Counted from the stretch's first letter, positions 31,961 through 43,160 are shown. The stretch is 64,000 bases of DNA from Hemicordylus capensis (GCF_027244095.1 NC_069659.1:347564250-347628249); one strand, 5' to 3'. Numbers and translations: made by a program. The notes: generated by a model from the sequence alone, not told the origin.

Positions 31961-32225
31961 GGCAAGATTGTGCCGCCGAGTCGGTGTCGACTCCTGGCAA
32001 CCACAGAGCCATGTGGTTTTCGTGGTAGAATACAGGAGGGGTTTACCATTGCCTCCTCCCATGCAGTATGAGATGATGCTTTCAGCACCTTCCTATATTG
32101 CTGCTACCCAATGTAAGTGTTTCCCAAAGTCCGGGAAACATACCAGCAGGGATTAAGAATATATTTACTAGGCCCAGTCTGGGAAGCACATTGGCGGGGA
32201 TTCGAACTAACAGCCTCTTGCTCCC
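31961..32225 (-). mobile_element. Sauria-type tRNA SINE with Bov-B-like tail
   Basis: The plus-strand left end has GCCGAGTCGGTGTCGACTCC, the inverted Bov-B-type 3' terminus. The order continues inverted: CATTGCCTCCTCCCATGC, CTTCCTATATTGCTGCTACC, and a B-box remnant GGGGATTCGAACTAACAGCC. The A-box part is missing at the right. Confidence 0.8.
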
Positions 32226-33184
32226 AAAATTTTAATTATGCATTTCTAAAGGCAAACCATAGGAACAAAACAGGGACAGTGGTTTATGAGAGACAAGGAC
32301 CAGAGGAGAGGAACAGTTCCTTGTAAGTCAGGATGGTTGGTGCATATGCAGCGAGGTGGATGGAGTGGGGTGGGCAGGTGGGAGAAATTGCAGCTGCCTT
32401 CTCTGTGACAAATTTAATTATAGAAAGGCAACTTCTGTGTTGCAGCTGGACAATTCTTATCCTCAAGAACACCCTTGTATATTTGCTCATGTAACCTTCC
32501 CCATTTTTAAAAAATGAGACACCCTACTTTCCTCCTGGCCGTGAAGCCTTCTCATTTCCCAGGTTGCTATTCAGTGAAGAGGATAGACTCAAGTTTTTCT
32601 TACCCAGTATTTGTGTGGGTTGAATCCCATTTTTAAAAAAGAAGATTTATTGCCAATGTTTGCAACCTCTCCGAGCAACCATATTTTTTTTCTTTGCACT
32701 TGCCGTATTTCTCTTCTCTCTTTTTTGCTAGTGTCTGTAACACCTCTCAATTTAACGTCATCGTAAGATTTAATTAATGTGCTGTTTGTTCCTTCTCCTG
32801 GATAATTAATTGGAGCCGTGAGATAAAACTGGGCCTAATGCAGTGCCGAAGTGTTCCCAGCTGACGCCTCTGCTTCCTCCATCTCAGTATATTATTGTTA
32901 CCTTTGGTTTATGGCCCTCCCATTGGTTTTCAATCCATATGACAAGGCTCTCAGCCAAACCAATTTGGATTCATTTTTCAACTAAAGATATAAGGAGACA
33001 GACACGCACCCTTAACAACTTTACAAGAAATCAGGGGTGATTATGAGGCATTTTACCACACTCTATTAATCTATTAACTCTGCCCCCCCCTCCAAACAGT
33101 CTGTTTATCTGGCATTAACTCCATTCCTATAAATCAAAAATGCCAAGTGTGGGTTGGAGGTGAGGAGCAGCTCTTTACAAGAGG
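32226..33184. other. Repeat-poor tract; strong candidate for conserved non-coding DNA at 32480-33060
   Basis: No repeat family, microsatellite or long frame occurs for about 580 bases. It carries paired homeodomain-type cores (TTTAATTAATGTG; GGATAATTAATTGG), a CRE-like AACGTCATCG and short T-runs. Among all tracts here it reads most like an unsaturated, constrained sequence. This is an impression, not a measurement. Confidence 0.4.
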
Positions 33185-33246
33185 CAGTCAGAACAGAAGA
33201 AGACCCTGCTGGATGAGATGAAGGGCCCATCCTGTCCAGAATCCTG
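33185..33246 (-). repeat. CR1 3' end fragment
   Basis: The inverted CR1 terminus (AAGACCCTGCTGGATGAGA; GGGCCCATCCTGTCCAGAAT) is present without upstream coding sequence. Confidence 0.6.
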
Positions 33247-33960
33247 TTAAGTGATGGGAGAACTCCCCCACACATGATTCTGAATGAGGCCTTTAAAGAT
33301 GCATTGATTTGAAGGACGTCCACCTGGCATCTGAAATGAATCCATTCTTAGTAGTGGGGGCACCAGAAAAAGACTGAGAGGGGGCACAGAACTGGCGGTG
33401 TTATTTTATGGATGGGCAAGCTGTGTCCCATATATTAGATTTCTGAAACAGAAATCTAATCTGTTTCAGGTCAGGTGGGAGGGCGAACTATGCATCTGAG
33501 TGGGTGTTTGCCCCCCCTCCCACCCCCACACGGAGCCACCTTTGATTCTTAGGAGGATCCATTCTGAAACAGAGAAACCGTAGCGCCCAACATTTCCCTA
33601 AGTAAAACAGGGAGATGCCTGTGAATGTGTATAGAAGCATGGCTGGAAAACCTGGGGAGTGTAATATGCAGTTCTGACTACCAGCATGCCACAATGGCAA
33701 GCAGCTAATAAAGACCAGGAAGAACACTTTGTTTCAGATGACCGATGCAGATGAGCCCAGCCTAGTCCTTCCAACATTTCACAGAGGAAAACTGAGATCC
33801 AGTGGTAACTGTCAAGTCTCATTCCAAGGAGTATTGCCCTGTTTAATCACAGTTTTGCAGCATGTGTGGAGGGGTGATTACGATGAACATCTCTCACATG
33901 TAATTAAAGGATTGATTTAATTTAATTTAAAATTTAATTTAAATTAATGCTCAGTTAATC
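33247..33960. other. No gene seen; perfect hairpin at 33434-33460
   Basis: Unassigned sequence. The hairpin has 12-base perfect arms ATTAGATTTCTG and CAGAAATCTAAT around AAA. An AATTTAATTTAA-rich palindromic patch is at 33917-33946. Confidence 0.4.
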
Positions 33961-34053
33961 CCTGCTAACTGAGCAAAGAGACACCTTTTAAAGTGGTGAT
34001 TCTCTTCTACAGGTATTTAGCAGGGGGAGAGCAACTGGCCTGCCCACGCCCTG
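33961..34053 (+). repeat. Family T element, 5' part only
   Basis: It begins with the shared 5' boundary (CTGCTAACTGAGCAAAGAG) and stops after GGGGGAGAGCAACTGGCC. The L2-like tail is absent. Confidence 0.7.
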
Positions 34054-35169
34054 CTTTTTTGGCTTCTCCCCAAACCTTTAGGCTGGCTAAGGGATCCCTC
34101 AGATCAGCATCCGTTTGAAAGTATCTCTCTCTCTCCCTCCCTCTCCTTCTCTTTTGGAGCTCTGCAAAATCACTGCCATTACATCATCCTCTACTGGCTG
34201 CAGACTCAGGGATGGCAAATGGCTTCTGTCCATGTGTGTGTGTTTGCACATGCGCATGTGTGTGCATGCACATGCTTATGTGTGTGTGTGTGGTGAGGTG
34301 CTGGCACTTGGAGACTGTGGCTTGCCTTCTGTTGCTCTGGGAGATCACCTTGCCAGTGCAGTGCTGTGGATGCCCTCGACCTCCAGTTTGAACTAGGAAC
34401 GAGGAAAGGCTCAAGGGATGCTTGTCTGTTTTGCAAATGGAAAACAAAAAGCGCCTGTATGTTTACTATAGGAGCACTACTGTGATTCTGGCTTGTCTCA
34501 CAGCACGGACATGTACACGTGTCCATCAGAGTGTGTGTGGTCTAATCAGGGCACGTTTGTTCGCAGGCATGTCAAGAAATACATCCATACAGTGGCTCTT
34601 CTGCAGGAAATAATGATCTTTCCATAGCAAACATGATTGATGCATAAAATATACAGGGTTTCTAATATGGGTGGAAAAATAGGAAGAATCCCTGCAGAGG
34701 TGACCCCAGAACAACTACTATAGTCTGGGGGAGCAAAGCGTTGGCAAAGAACATTAGTAGGGAGCGAGGATTTTGCTATACATTAAACACTTATGGAGGT
34801 AAGGAAATTAATTTATTTTGTTCCCTTACTTTATTAATGGAACTTGCTTATCATTTTCAAACTTATTAAGAAAATGGACCAGATTTCTCTTAGAAAAGAT
34901 TGCCTTTTTGGCTTAGGTCAAACTATCCAGTCTGCTTCCCAGACTAGTTTTCTCTTCCTGTCCAAGATTATGTGACCAGAAAGACTGGAGTGGGGAGAGA
35001 GGTTAGTAGCGCCAGCTGAAATCTGCAGGGGAGATGACTTTGCATCTCTCTGCCACATAGTTTCACCTACCTCAGTTCCTGGCCGGGAAAGAAGCTAAGG
35101 GTTTGACCCGGCTCCTGGGGAGCTGGAGGAGTCTGCTTGCTACTTACCTAGCTGTACTGGACTCTGCTG
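34054..35169. other. No gene seen; alternating purine-pyrimidine tract at 34231-34292
   Basis: A 60-base stretch of TG, CA and CG steps (GTGTGTGTGTTTGCACATGC onwards) could adopt Z-DNA. The remainder is unassigned and has no convincing coding frame. Confidence 0.45.
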
Positions 35170-35648
35170 CGAGGGATGCGTGAGCCAGATCGACATCGAG
35201 CCGACCCGGTTCGGGCTGTCCAAGTTCAAACCCGACTGCTCCCTGGTTTGAAGAGCTGGCTCACAGGCTGGCTGTGGGGGCATACTTGTAAAGGGGAATC
35301 CAGCTGGACTGGCTGCAGCCGGGCTACCTGCAGCCCAGTTTGGGATTCTGTGCACGTGCAGATACCCAAATGAAGCCGCAGCTGGCCTGGCCTTTCAATT
35401 GGGAGGCTGGGGGTGTTGGAGAACCCTCTGCTGCTGCCTCTGATGTCGCCACCACTGCCACCACAGCTGCTTCTGCCATCGGAGACCCAAGTTCAAATCC
35501 CCATTCAGCCATGACACTAGCTGGGTGACTCTGGGCCAGTCACTTCTCTCTCAGCCTAGCCTACTTCACAGGGTTGTTGTGAAAGAGAAACTCAAGTATG
35601 TAGTACACCGCTCTGGGCTCCTTGGAGGAAGAGCGGGATATAAATGTA

Positions 35649-35681
<33 letters not shown>

Positions 35682-35880
35682 CCCCGCCAGCAGGAAACTA
35701 AAGATAAATAAATATTCCCCTTTCGCCACCCCCTATTTTAGTCTAGGGAATCCTCCTTTCCTTGTCAAGGGGAATCCCCTTTACAAATATATTGCCGAAG
35801 CTGGCCTGTGAGCTGGCTTGGCCACCTTGATGGCTGAACTGGAGCAAACCTGACTGGACCAAAGTCAGGACTTTTATCTC
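35170..35880. mobile_element. hAT non-autonomous element, second copy, holding a SINE
   Basis: Left part (AGGGATGCGTGAGCCAG; CTTGTAAAGGGGAATCC at about 35287) and right part (GGAATCCCCTTTACAAATAT; GAGCTGGCTTGGCC) form long inverted arms. They match the nested element at 28708-29109. Outer ends are blurred and no duplication was found. The SINE at 35480-35680 sits in the loop. Confidence 0.55.
35480..35680 (+). mobile_element. CORE/MIR-like SINE with L2-style tail
   Basis: It contains GACCCAAGTTCAAATCCCCA (B box), CTGGGCCAGTCACTTCTCTC, CACAGGGTTGTTGTGAAAGA and GAGCGGGATATAAATGTAAA, then an (AAT)n tail at 35649-35680. The A-box end is truncated. Confidence 0.8.
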
Positions 35881-36200
35881 TTTAGGTGGGAGTGCAATCC
35901 ATTTGTAAAGCAGGAGGTCTTGGTATGGATGAAAACGGTGCAAAAGCCCAAGTTTAAGGGGACGTGTGTTTCATATTAACGTTTAATTTAGTTATCATCT
36001 GCTCTCTCGAATATGATCAAAGCAGTCTAAACATGACATACAATTCATTAAAATCACAAAAAGAATAAACCCAACAGCACTCTGGAGCGCAAACACAGCA
36101 CAAAGCAATAGAAACAGCACAACAGAGACTTTTCTAGAAGCAATTTTATCAGACACCCTGCCCAACCCTTCCCTCTCATTTTTTGTTTAAAACTGCATAT
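35881..36200. other. No gene seen
   Basis: An A-rich stretch with no recognisable family; it may be more decayed L2 3' UTR. Confidence 0.35.
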
Positions 36201-36471
36201 TTAGTTAGTTAGTTAGTTAGTTAGTTATTCGATTTCTCTACCGCCCTTCCAAAAATGGCTCAGGGCGATTTACATAGAGAAATAACAAATAAAAATAAGA
36301 TGGCTCCCTGTCCCCAAAGGGCTCACAATCTAAAAGAAACATAAGACAGACACCAGCAACAGTCACTGGAATTACTGTGCTGGGGGTGGAGAGGGCCAGT
36401 TACTCTCCCCCTGCTAAATAAAGAAAATGACCACATTAGAAGGTGCCTCTTTACCAAGTTAGCAGGGGTTA
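36201..36471 (-). repeat. Family T element, full length
   Basis: The inverted copy starts with (AGTT)n at 36201-36227. Then come CTACCGCCCTTCCAAAAATG, AAAGGGCTCACAATCTAAAA, CAGTTACTCTCCCCCTGC, and the shared 5' boundary GTGCCTCTTTACCAAGTTAG. Confidence 0.75.
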
Positions 36472-36721
36472 CTTATCAGAATTAAAAATATTTAATTGGC
36501 ATTCTCCCCCCAAAAAGAAAGCATAATATTGTACCTTATGAGTCAGACAAATTGCAGCTTATTATGCAGTGCATTATACTGCATTGGATGGTCTGCATCA
36601 CAAGTAATCATCAGGCTTAGCAACCATAATCCAAGGCAGAGTTAGACCCGATGTGCCTCCCTCCAGGGATGGATCTGGGTTTTGGGGGCTGTGGCTTCCC
36701 TCTGCCCTTGCTCCTCTAGTC

Positions 36722-36785
36722 CAGGGGTTCCCAACCTTGGATCCCCAGCAGTGTTCCCTGTAAGAGGGATCCCTAGATGTTACCA
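36722..36785. mobile_element. hAT miniature element, left end only
   Basis: CCAGGGGTTCCCAACCTTGG is the family terminus. It is followed by CAGTGTTCCCTGTAAGAGGG, an insertion also present in the 60618 copy. The right half is missing. Confidence 0.55.
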
Positions 36786-37163
36786 ATGGCATGGGTAGGG
36801 CCCACAAAACAGATAGCTATATATGTGGGAGCTTCATTCAGGCATTCAGTTGATCTTTATAGGGTGAGGGGCAGCTCCTGCTATTCACTGGGTGTGTGTT
36901 TGTGGAGGAGTGCCTTAATGACAGTCACAAGGAACAGCCAATCAACACTATATATCATGGCTAGGTGGAGCAGTAGGAGGGAGGTGGCTTCGTGATTCTC
37001 ATAACAGCAACAGATCAGCAATCTGAACAGTCAGCTTTTCCTGAAGATAGGAGAAACTAGTTGCTCCCAGGCTTAATTCATGTTTCAAATTTATATAAAT
37101 CTAAAAGCTATTATTATAGACCCACAGTAGCCTCACCCATTTCAGTGGCCTTGCCCCTTAATG

Positions 37164-37250
37164 CAGCGTTCCCAACCTTGGGTCCCCAGATATTGCTGGA
37201 CTACAACTCCCATCATCCCTAGCCACAATGTCCATGGTTAGGAACCCCTG
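37164..37250. mobile_element. hAT miniature element, complete, 87 bases
   Basis: The termini CAGCGTTCCCAACCTTGGG and GGTTAGGAACCCCTG are flanked by CCTTAATG (37156-37163) and CCTTAAGG (37251-37258), a duplication matching at 7 of 8 bases. The interior has CTACAACTCCCATCATCCC. Confidence 0.8.
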
Positions 37251-37324
37251 CCTTAAGGTCTACCTCATCAGGCATGCTTAGGTCTTTGCTGGATTGTGAC
37301 CAGCATTTCTTCCATTCACTGAGG

Positions 37325-37750
37325 CTATTCCTACAATCACTGGAATATGGGCTAAGGGAGCTTAGCCTGATTTCCAGGGATCGTGGGAATCACTGGGCTC
37401 GCAGGCGAGCCCGGTGCTCCCAAGGCAGCTAGCCCACCGAATTCCACCTCCCATTAAATGAAGTTAACACAGTGAGTGCTCTGTTAACCTCATTTTTTCT
37501 CTCGCACACAAGTAGGCCCCCTACTGGGAGGCTGCAAGCAGCCTCCAGGACTCGGGGGTCTCTGCAGGAGGCCCCACATGCTCATGCAGGGCATCCTGGA
37601 ACTTCCAGGGGCCACGCGGCCCCCGATCCCCATGGCCCCCGATCCAGCCATCCAGGGCTGCCTTTTGATCGTCTGTGGGGAGAGGGGGCTAAGCCTGCTC
37701 TCCCCACAAACCCAGAAGAAGCTCTTCCCACCGATCGTGAGAAGCGCTTC
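37325..37750. mobile_element. Miniature DNA transposon, family C, second copy
   Basis: The left end GAGGCTATTCCTACAATCAC pairs with the right end, reverse complemented GAAGCGCTTCTCACGATCGG. It shares CACAAGTAGGCCCCC and TGGGAGGCTGCAAGCAGCCT with the copy at 13436. GC is high for the region. Confidence 0.55.
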
Positions 37751-38892
37751 AATGTGCTTCATATAATGCATCCTAGTAAACCTTACCATACCATGGCAGA
37801 GATATTACTGTATTTTCATATGCAGATTTGGGCGGGGGTGGTGGGGGCTTCTGAGGATGAGTGGCAATGGCTCTGTTCACAACATATCCAAGGTGAGTGG
37901 ACATGCGGACTGGGCTAGCAGGATCATGGCAGAAGTGAGTGAACTGCAGGATCTCAGGTCCTCTTGGTTAGGTCCAAGTCCTTATGGTTGCAGAGGTTGG
38001 GACGGGAGGATCTGTTTAAATCCTGGTCACATCTCAGAAGCTAGAAAGGAATGGGAGAGGGGTTCCAATTGTCGAGAGATTGCATTTCAATTGCTATAAA
38101 TATTTTATTTATATTTTATTTGTTTCTGAAATGTAATATCCTACTGATTAAATGTTTTATAGCTGCTTCCCTTATGAACACAAAGTAATCATACATAAAT
38201 TTAAGTAAGGGTCCATTCACAAATGACTCCATTTTCTCCTTCTCCTTTCACTTCCTTTTCATAGGTACACAGGAAGCTGCCCTCCACTGAGTCAGACCTT
38301 TGGTCCATCTAGCTCAGTATTGCCTACCTCTGACCCATTGGGTTTCACAGCAGCTTCATCTTTATGGTCCTTACCACAGCTAAAAATGGAATTATGCAAA
38401 TATGGGAGATGTGGATAACTTATTGAAGGCACAAAGTACACACACACACACACGTTAAAGGCAGAGGCCTTTTGGATAAATATTTGCCTGCATGTGTCCA
38501 TCATGTAAGCCCTGTAGGAATAAGCCATCCTGTTTTGGCACACCAGAATGCACCTAACCAAAGAGAACATGAGTGAACAATCATCTGAGCACATGTAGTT
38601 TGCACTTCTGCTGCATGCATTAACTCACAGGGCTAGCAGTTTACCTGAAGACATCTGATGAGCTGAAGGCAGAGCTACAATTTGCAGGGTGGATCAATAA
38701 CTGAGCAACCATGTTGCAAGATCATGGGCTCCCTGGGTCCTGTGGGGCAAGGGGACTCTCCTAGGGCCCCACAAGGAGCGAGGTGGGAAGCCACCGCATG
38801 CCCAGCATTTGCCTCCTCCAAGACAGCCCCCCCCGCCAGCTCACCATTCACTGGACACCACCTCATGCCTGCCAGTCCTTTCCCTCGCCACC
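37751..38892. other. Unassigned, with a SINE tail at 38258-38331
   Basis: A minus-strand 3' end of the 5S/tRNA-Ala SINE family (AGGAAGCTGCCCTCCACTGA; ATCTAGCTCAGTATTGCC) lies at 38258-38331. The rest shows no gene or repeat I can name. Confidence 0.5.
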
Positions 38893-39514
38893 CAGGGCAG
38901 GATTAAGCTAGTGCAGGGCCTGTAGCATATGTTATAAAGGGGCCCTAAAGGGGACCATATCAACAGTTTATGTTACAAAAACTAAGTAGCGGAATCAACA
39001 AGGACTAGTGAACAATGAAAAAATTATGTGACCTCAAAGCGGGCATTTATACACGGCACACAATCACACTAGCAAGTCACAAAGCGACAGTAATTAATTG
39101 ACAGTCCAGCCTGGAGTCGCACATCCCTTGTCACAGGCTCAAACGGTGGCGCACCCGGACCGTGTCCAGCCCTGAAGTCACACATCCCTTATCGCAGGCT
39201 CACCACGGTGGCGCATTCTCCAGCGGCGTAACAGCGCACACTACAGCGGCTTGGGAGCGTGGGAGATAGCACAAAGGACACCACGCCTGCACACGACACA
39301 GCAAGGAGCCAACCCACACACGCCCGCACACACGCAGAACCCACAACACGCACCATGCAGCTCCACCGGCATGGAAACAACAGCGTTGCCAGATCGTTAG
39401 AATTCGGTGAGATGCCGATTTCACCAGACAGCTTGCAAACATTTAGTGTGGGGCCCTTGGAAATGCGGGGCCCGTAGCATATGCTACTTTTGCGACTAGG
39501 TTAATCCGGCACTG
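38893..39514. mobile_element. hAT non-autonomous element, CpG-rich, 622 bases
   Basis: The termini CAGGGCAGGATTAAGCTAG and CTAGGTTAATCCGGCACTG are flanked by TCGCCACC (38885-38892) and CCGCCACC (39515-39522), 7 of 8 identical. Subterminal GGGGCCC and GTAGCATATG blocks are inverted. The interior has two copies of a unit of about 75 bases containing CACATCCCTT and CACGGTGGCGCA-type sequence, and is unusually rich in CpG. Confidence 0.8.
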
Positions 39515-40530
39515 CCGCCACCCCCAGCTAGCCGCAGGCTTCTGTGCACTTGTCCAGTGCATTTGCCATGGCTGGCAAAGAGCAGCAGGCTGACTATGGC
39601 CCAATATAATGATGTCACCATGATGTCATTACCCATGCCATGGACGGGGTTGCAGAGGCCAACAGCAGCAGTGGAGGGTGAATGTGGGGGTGCCAGCGGG
39701 TGAGCTCATGGAGGGGTAAGTGCAGCCCTGACTAACCTGGGCATGGTCTGCTGCCTACATTACGAGTGGTGTGGTGTGCACTTCCAATGCTGTGGCATGC
39801 TGATTAGGCTCACTGTAGTTGGAAACTCATTTAATAAACTTATAAATGTAGTAAATTATGAATGGATATGAAATTTGCCTGAGGGGGCATAATGAGCACA
39901 CACCACTCTTCTGGGGGGAGGGAGGCAGAGCAAGAGGAGGGGGAGGACAGCCAGTTAGTCGAGGAAATCTTGAGTTCGTTCCAGCCAGGGGTTCTGAATT
40001 GGAGACGGACGTCGATGCCAGTTTGAGGTCCAGTGCAAAAAGGCTGTATGTGTAATGTCAGTGATGGAACAAGTTACATATCATCTTGCTTATGAAAAGA
40101 CATTTAATTCGTTGGGGCTTTTAAAACTCCATGCTCAACAACACATTTGCATAGAACATTATGCAAAATGCTCCTTTTGATGTTGCAAAAGACATGTGAG
40201 AAGAGGCATAAAAGAGATCAGCATACGAGATCAGAGATCTCCCTCTCCCTCCCTTGCAGGACAAAAGCTTGAGGTCATTCATAGAAACTGACGGGCTCTG
40301 GGCTTCAGGCATCAGCCCATAGAACTCCTTGTCACAATATGCATCAGCCCATAGAACTCCTTGTCACAATATTTATTCTGTTTGGTTGTTATTCCTTTCA
40401 TTTGCTGCTGTGATCAGAGGGAGGGGAGATTTAATCCCCAATGACTTCTATTGTTTATTGCTCTGCATGTTTAAAAATTCCAAAAAGTAATTTAAAAAGA
40501 AACCGTGTTGTGATGGCTAATACAATAAAT
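39515..40530. other. No gene seen; perfect 32-bp tandem duplication
   Basis: Positions 40309-40340 and 40341-40372 are identical copies of a unit beginning GCATCAGCCCATAGAACTCC. Nothing else could be assigned. Confidence 0.6.
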
Positions 40531-40630
40531 CAGGGGGACTCAAACATGAGTCCCCCTAAGGCCATTGTGGTTGGGGACAATGGGAATTGTAGGCCAACAA
40601 CAGCTGGGGACCCAAATTTGAGAACCCCTG
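40531..40630. mobile_element. hAT miniature element, complete, 100 bases
   Basis: The ends CAGGGGGACTCAAACATGAG and CCCAAATTTGAGAACCCCTG are inverted. Flanks CAATAAAT and GCATAAAT agree at 6 of 8 bases. Confidence 0.7.
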
Positions 40631-40859
40631 GCATAAATGGGTTTTTTAAAGATTAGATAAATGTGTCCCCCATGGCTTAAGATCAGGTTAGCTTAGAGGC
40701 CATCTCATATGATCCTACTCAGATTCTCAGGTCACTGGGAGAGATTCTCTTAGATAACTCCCCACCTTGGAAGGTCCACTCCCATCCCTCACCCCCGACC
40801 AGTTGCATTCCACTGCCACTTGATTTTGTTTGTTTGAGCAGACCCTTAGCCTGGGTAAA

Positions 40860-41625
40860 ATTCATGGAGGACAAATTTGTCAATGGCTACTAATCTTGAG
40901 GGCTATAGGTTACTCCCGGGGTGCACTGGGGCAATGGCAGGCAAGGTGGCATGCCTTCGTCTCCTGCTGTTAGCACTAGTTCTGAAGAATCCAGACCAAG
41001 TCATAGCTGTAACAACTCATCTTTACTTTAAACTTGCAGAAAATATGCTGGATGTGAAAGCTGGAGTACATGTGCTTGGGATGGAAGGAGAAGTCAGTGT
41101 GTATGTGCTGGAATGCAGGTTCACATATCAATTCCTCTTCTTCAGGAATTAAAGGCAGCATGGACCCTTTACTTTCTGGCTAGAGATAATGGAGTTGCAG
41201 TCACAATTCCAACACCTGCTAGAGGGTTTCCCAGAGGTATCAGAATCAGGGCTGTCCCTAGGGTTTGGGGCACCTAGGCAAAGCTTGACATCCTCCCAGC
41301 AAGTGTGGAGACCTGGCTTTAACTTGAGCTGCACAGGCAGTTCATTCACCAGGATGGGAGAGAAAGAGAGCAAAGCAAGGCAAAGCTGGCTTTGCTCGCT
41401 TGCTCTTTCTACCCCCTCCTGTGCCCCTCGCTTCCCCTCCAGGGAAAAGAGCAAATATCAGTAATTGCTTGGAGAAGGAAAGGGGGACATGTAGCAGTAG
41501 CACCCTCCAAAACCTGGTGCCCTAAGTGACTACCTAGCTCTGCCTAGTGGATAGGTCAGCCCTGATCTGAATGGCCACTGGACCAGATAGGCCTTGGCCT
41601 AATCCAGCAGGGTACTGACTATATT
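40860..41625 (+). mobile_element. CR1 LINE 3' fragments, interrupted
   Basis: Pieces at 40860-40970 (TTCATGGAGGACAAATTTGT; GCTATAGGTTAC), 41212-41246 and 41565-41625 (GGCCACTGGACCAGATAGGC; TAATCCAGCAGGGTACTGAC) are consecutive parts of one CR1 3' end. The hAT at 41247 separates the last two. The 40971-41211 part is not CR1. Confidence 0.65.
41247..41564. mobile_element. hAT non-autonomous element inside CR1
   Basis: The termini CAGGGCTGTCCCTAGGG and GGATAGGTCAGCCCTG are flanked by ATCAGAAT (41239-41246) and ATCTGAAT (41565-41572), 7 of 8 identical. Subterminal GGGGCACCTAGGCAAAG recurs inverted near the right end in degraded form. Confidence 0.75.
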
Positions 41626-41673
41626 TTTATGCATTGCTTGATTATGCTGGTTCTCTTCTTGATGTTAACAGTA

Positions 41674-41930
41674 GCTGACATCCAGACTAACACCCAAAAA
41701 CCACTTAGTGCACATAGTAGGAGAAGGATGTTTTTTGCTGTTCTCCCTTCCCCCTGGAGCCCATTGTGGTCCCAAAAATATGTTCCTGAGAACTGCAGAA
41801 CCCTCAGAGACATATTTTTGGGAGGCACAAATGGCTGCAGAGGAAAGGAGGATTGGCAAAAACCACCCCTTCCCTGTTGCACTTGCAAAACATTTTTCAG
41901 TGGATGCCTAATATCCGTCTGTATGTCAGC
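41674..41930. mobile_element. Miniature inverted-repeat element, family W
   Basis: The left end GCTGACATCCAGACTAACAC pairs with the right end, reverse complemented GCTGACATACAGACGGATAT. The middle is a palindrome around CCCAAAAATATGTTCCTGAG and its complement. A decayed relative is at 53680-53940. Confidence 0.65.
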
Positions 41931-41931
41931 G

Positions 41932-42455
41932 AAAATTGTTAATGTTTTATGGTGTTTGTTCATCTGCTGCTTGTTTGCTGTGTGTTTAATGTTTATATTT
42001 TACAGACCACTGTTAGCTGCCTTGAATGGTTCACATTCTGAGTCAGAAAGTTGAGATATAAGAACTAGAGATGTGTACAAAACAAAATTTTCAATTCATT
42101 TCAAATTTGAATCAAATTCTGAAAATTCATTTTGAATTCATATCAGATTCAAATTTGGTCCAAAAATTCAATTTGAATTGAATTCAAACCATTTTGACCC
42201 TGTTTTGATGCCCTTTTTTAAAAAAACACACACAACTAACCAGGGGGCCTGGTTGGTTTTTAAAAGGTGCCAAATGGCTCTCAAATCAAATTTGATCAAA
42301 TCAAAATTTTGTTTCAAATTCGGATCAAATTGCCCTTTTGAGGGTAGATTCAATTCAAATTTGAATCACTTGAATCACCCAGATTTGAGTTGAATCAATT
42401 TGAATTTGAATTAATTTGCAAATCCCTAATAAGAACAGGCAAATGAATAATAAAT
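41932..42455 (+). repeat. L2-style 3' tail, split by hAT
   Basis: Pieces 41932-42065 and 42437-42455 read through as one L2 tail: TTAGCTGCCTTGAATGGTTC, then GTTGAGATATAAGAAC, then AATAATAAATTG. Confidence 0.6.
42066..42428. mobile_element. hAT miniature element with perfect target duplication
   Basis: The termini TAGAGATGTGTACAAAAC and TTTGCAAATCCCTA are flanked on both sides by ATAAGAAC (42058-42065 and 42429-42436), a perfect 8-bp duplication. The AT-rich arms contain many TTTGAATTC/GAATTCAAA palindromic words. Confidence 0.9.
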
Positions 42456-43020
42456 TGATATTTACACCCAATACACTTACCAGTTACCACTTACCCAATA
42501 CACTTACTTAATCATTGTTTGTGCTATAGAGGAAGAAACCATGTACCCTCCCTTCATCAAGTATACTGTGTGCAAAGGGTTACACTCAAGAAGGGCCACA
42601 GATACCTAAGCTTGATTCCCACACTCACCTCCTGACCCTGTTTTGAGGTGGAAGAATCATGTGAAACAAGCCTCCATGTATGGTACCAACATTCCCTTCT
42701 GTATTATGACATTATGGGCTGGTTCAGATAATACCTTATTAGCCCATGTGATCAGAAAGGGGACACACCAAAACCAAGTCCATTGGTGCATCTTCCACAG
42801 GCATTCTGACACGTCCCTGGCATGACTATTTATCAGGTGTGGGAAGGCTGTTCATCTGAAGGTCACAGAGCACTTGAAAGGAAGTAAAAGAGTCGCACCA
42901 TGGGGATGTTCTGAAAGTAGGTCCTAGGCATAAGGGGCAGTGAGGGAGAAATGGAGGAGTTGCTTGAGGGAGCAGGAGACCTTTGGAGAGCACTTCAAGT
43001 TGCTCAGAACAAGCAATGCA
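42437..43020. other. No gene seen
   Basis: After the L2 tail end, the sequence is unassigned. Frames of 60-87 codons show no family. Confidence 0.4.
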
Positions 43021-43160
43021 GAGGGCAAGGCCATAATTCAATGGTAGAGCATCTGACTCCCACCTGAAACCTTGGAGAGCTGCTGCCAATCTGTGTAGAC
43101 AATACTGAGCTAGATGGACCCAAGGGTCTGACTCAGTATAAGGCAGCTTCCTATGTTCCT
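43021..43160 (+). mobile_element. tRNA-Ala-derived SINE, internally deleted
   Basis: The A-box head (CATAATTCAATGGTAGAGC) is joined directly to the body (CACCTGAAACCTTGGAGAGC), so the anticodon and B-box part is deleted. The tail ends CAGCTTCCTATGTTCC. Confidence 0.8.
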
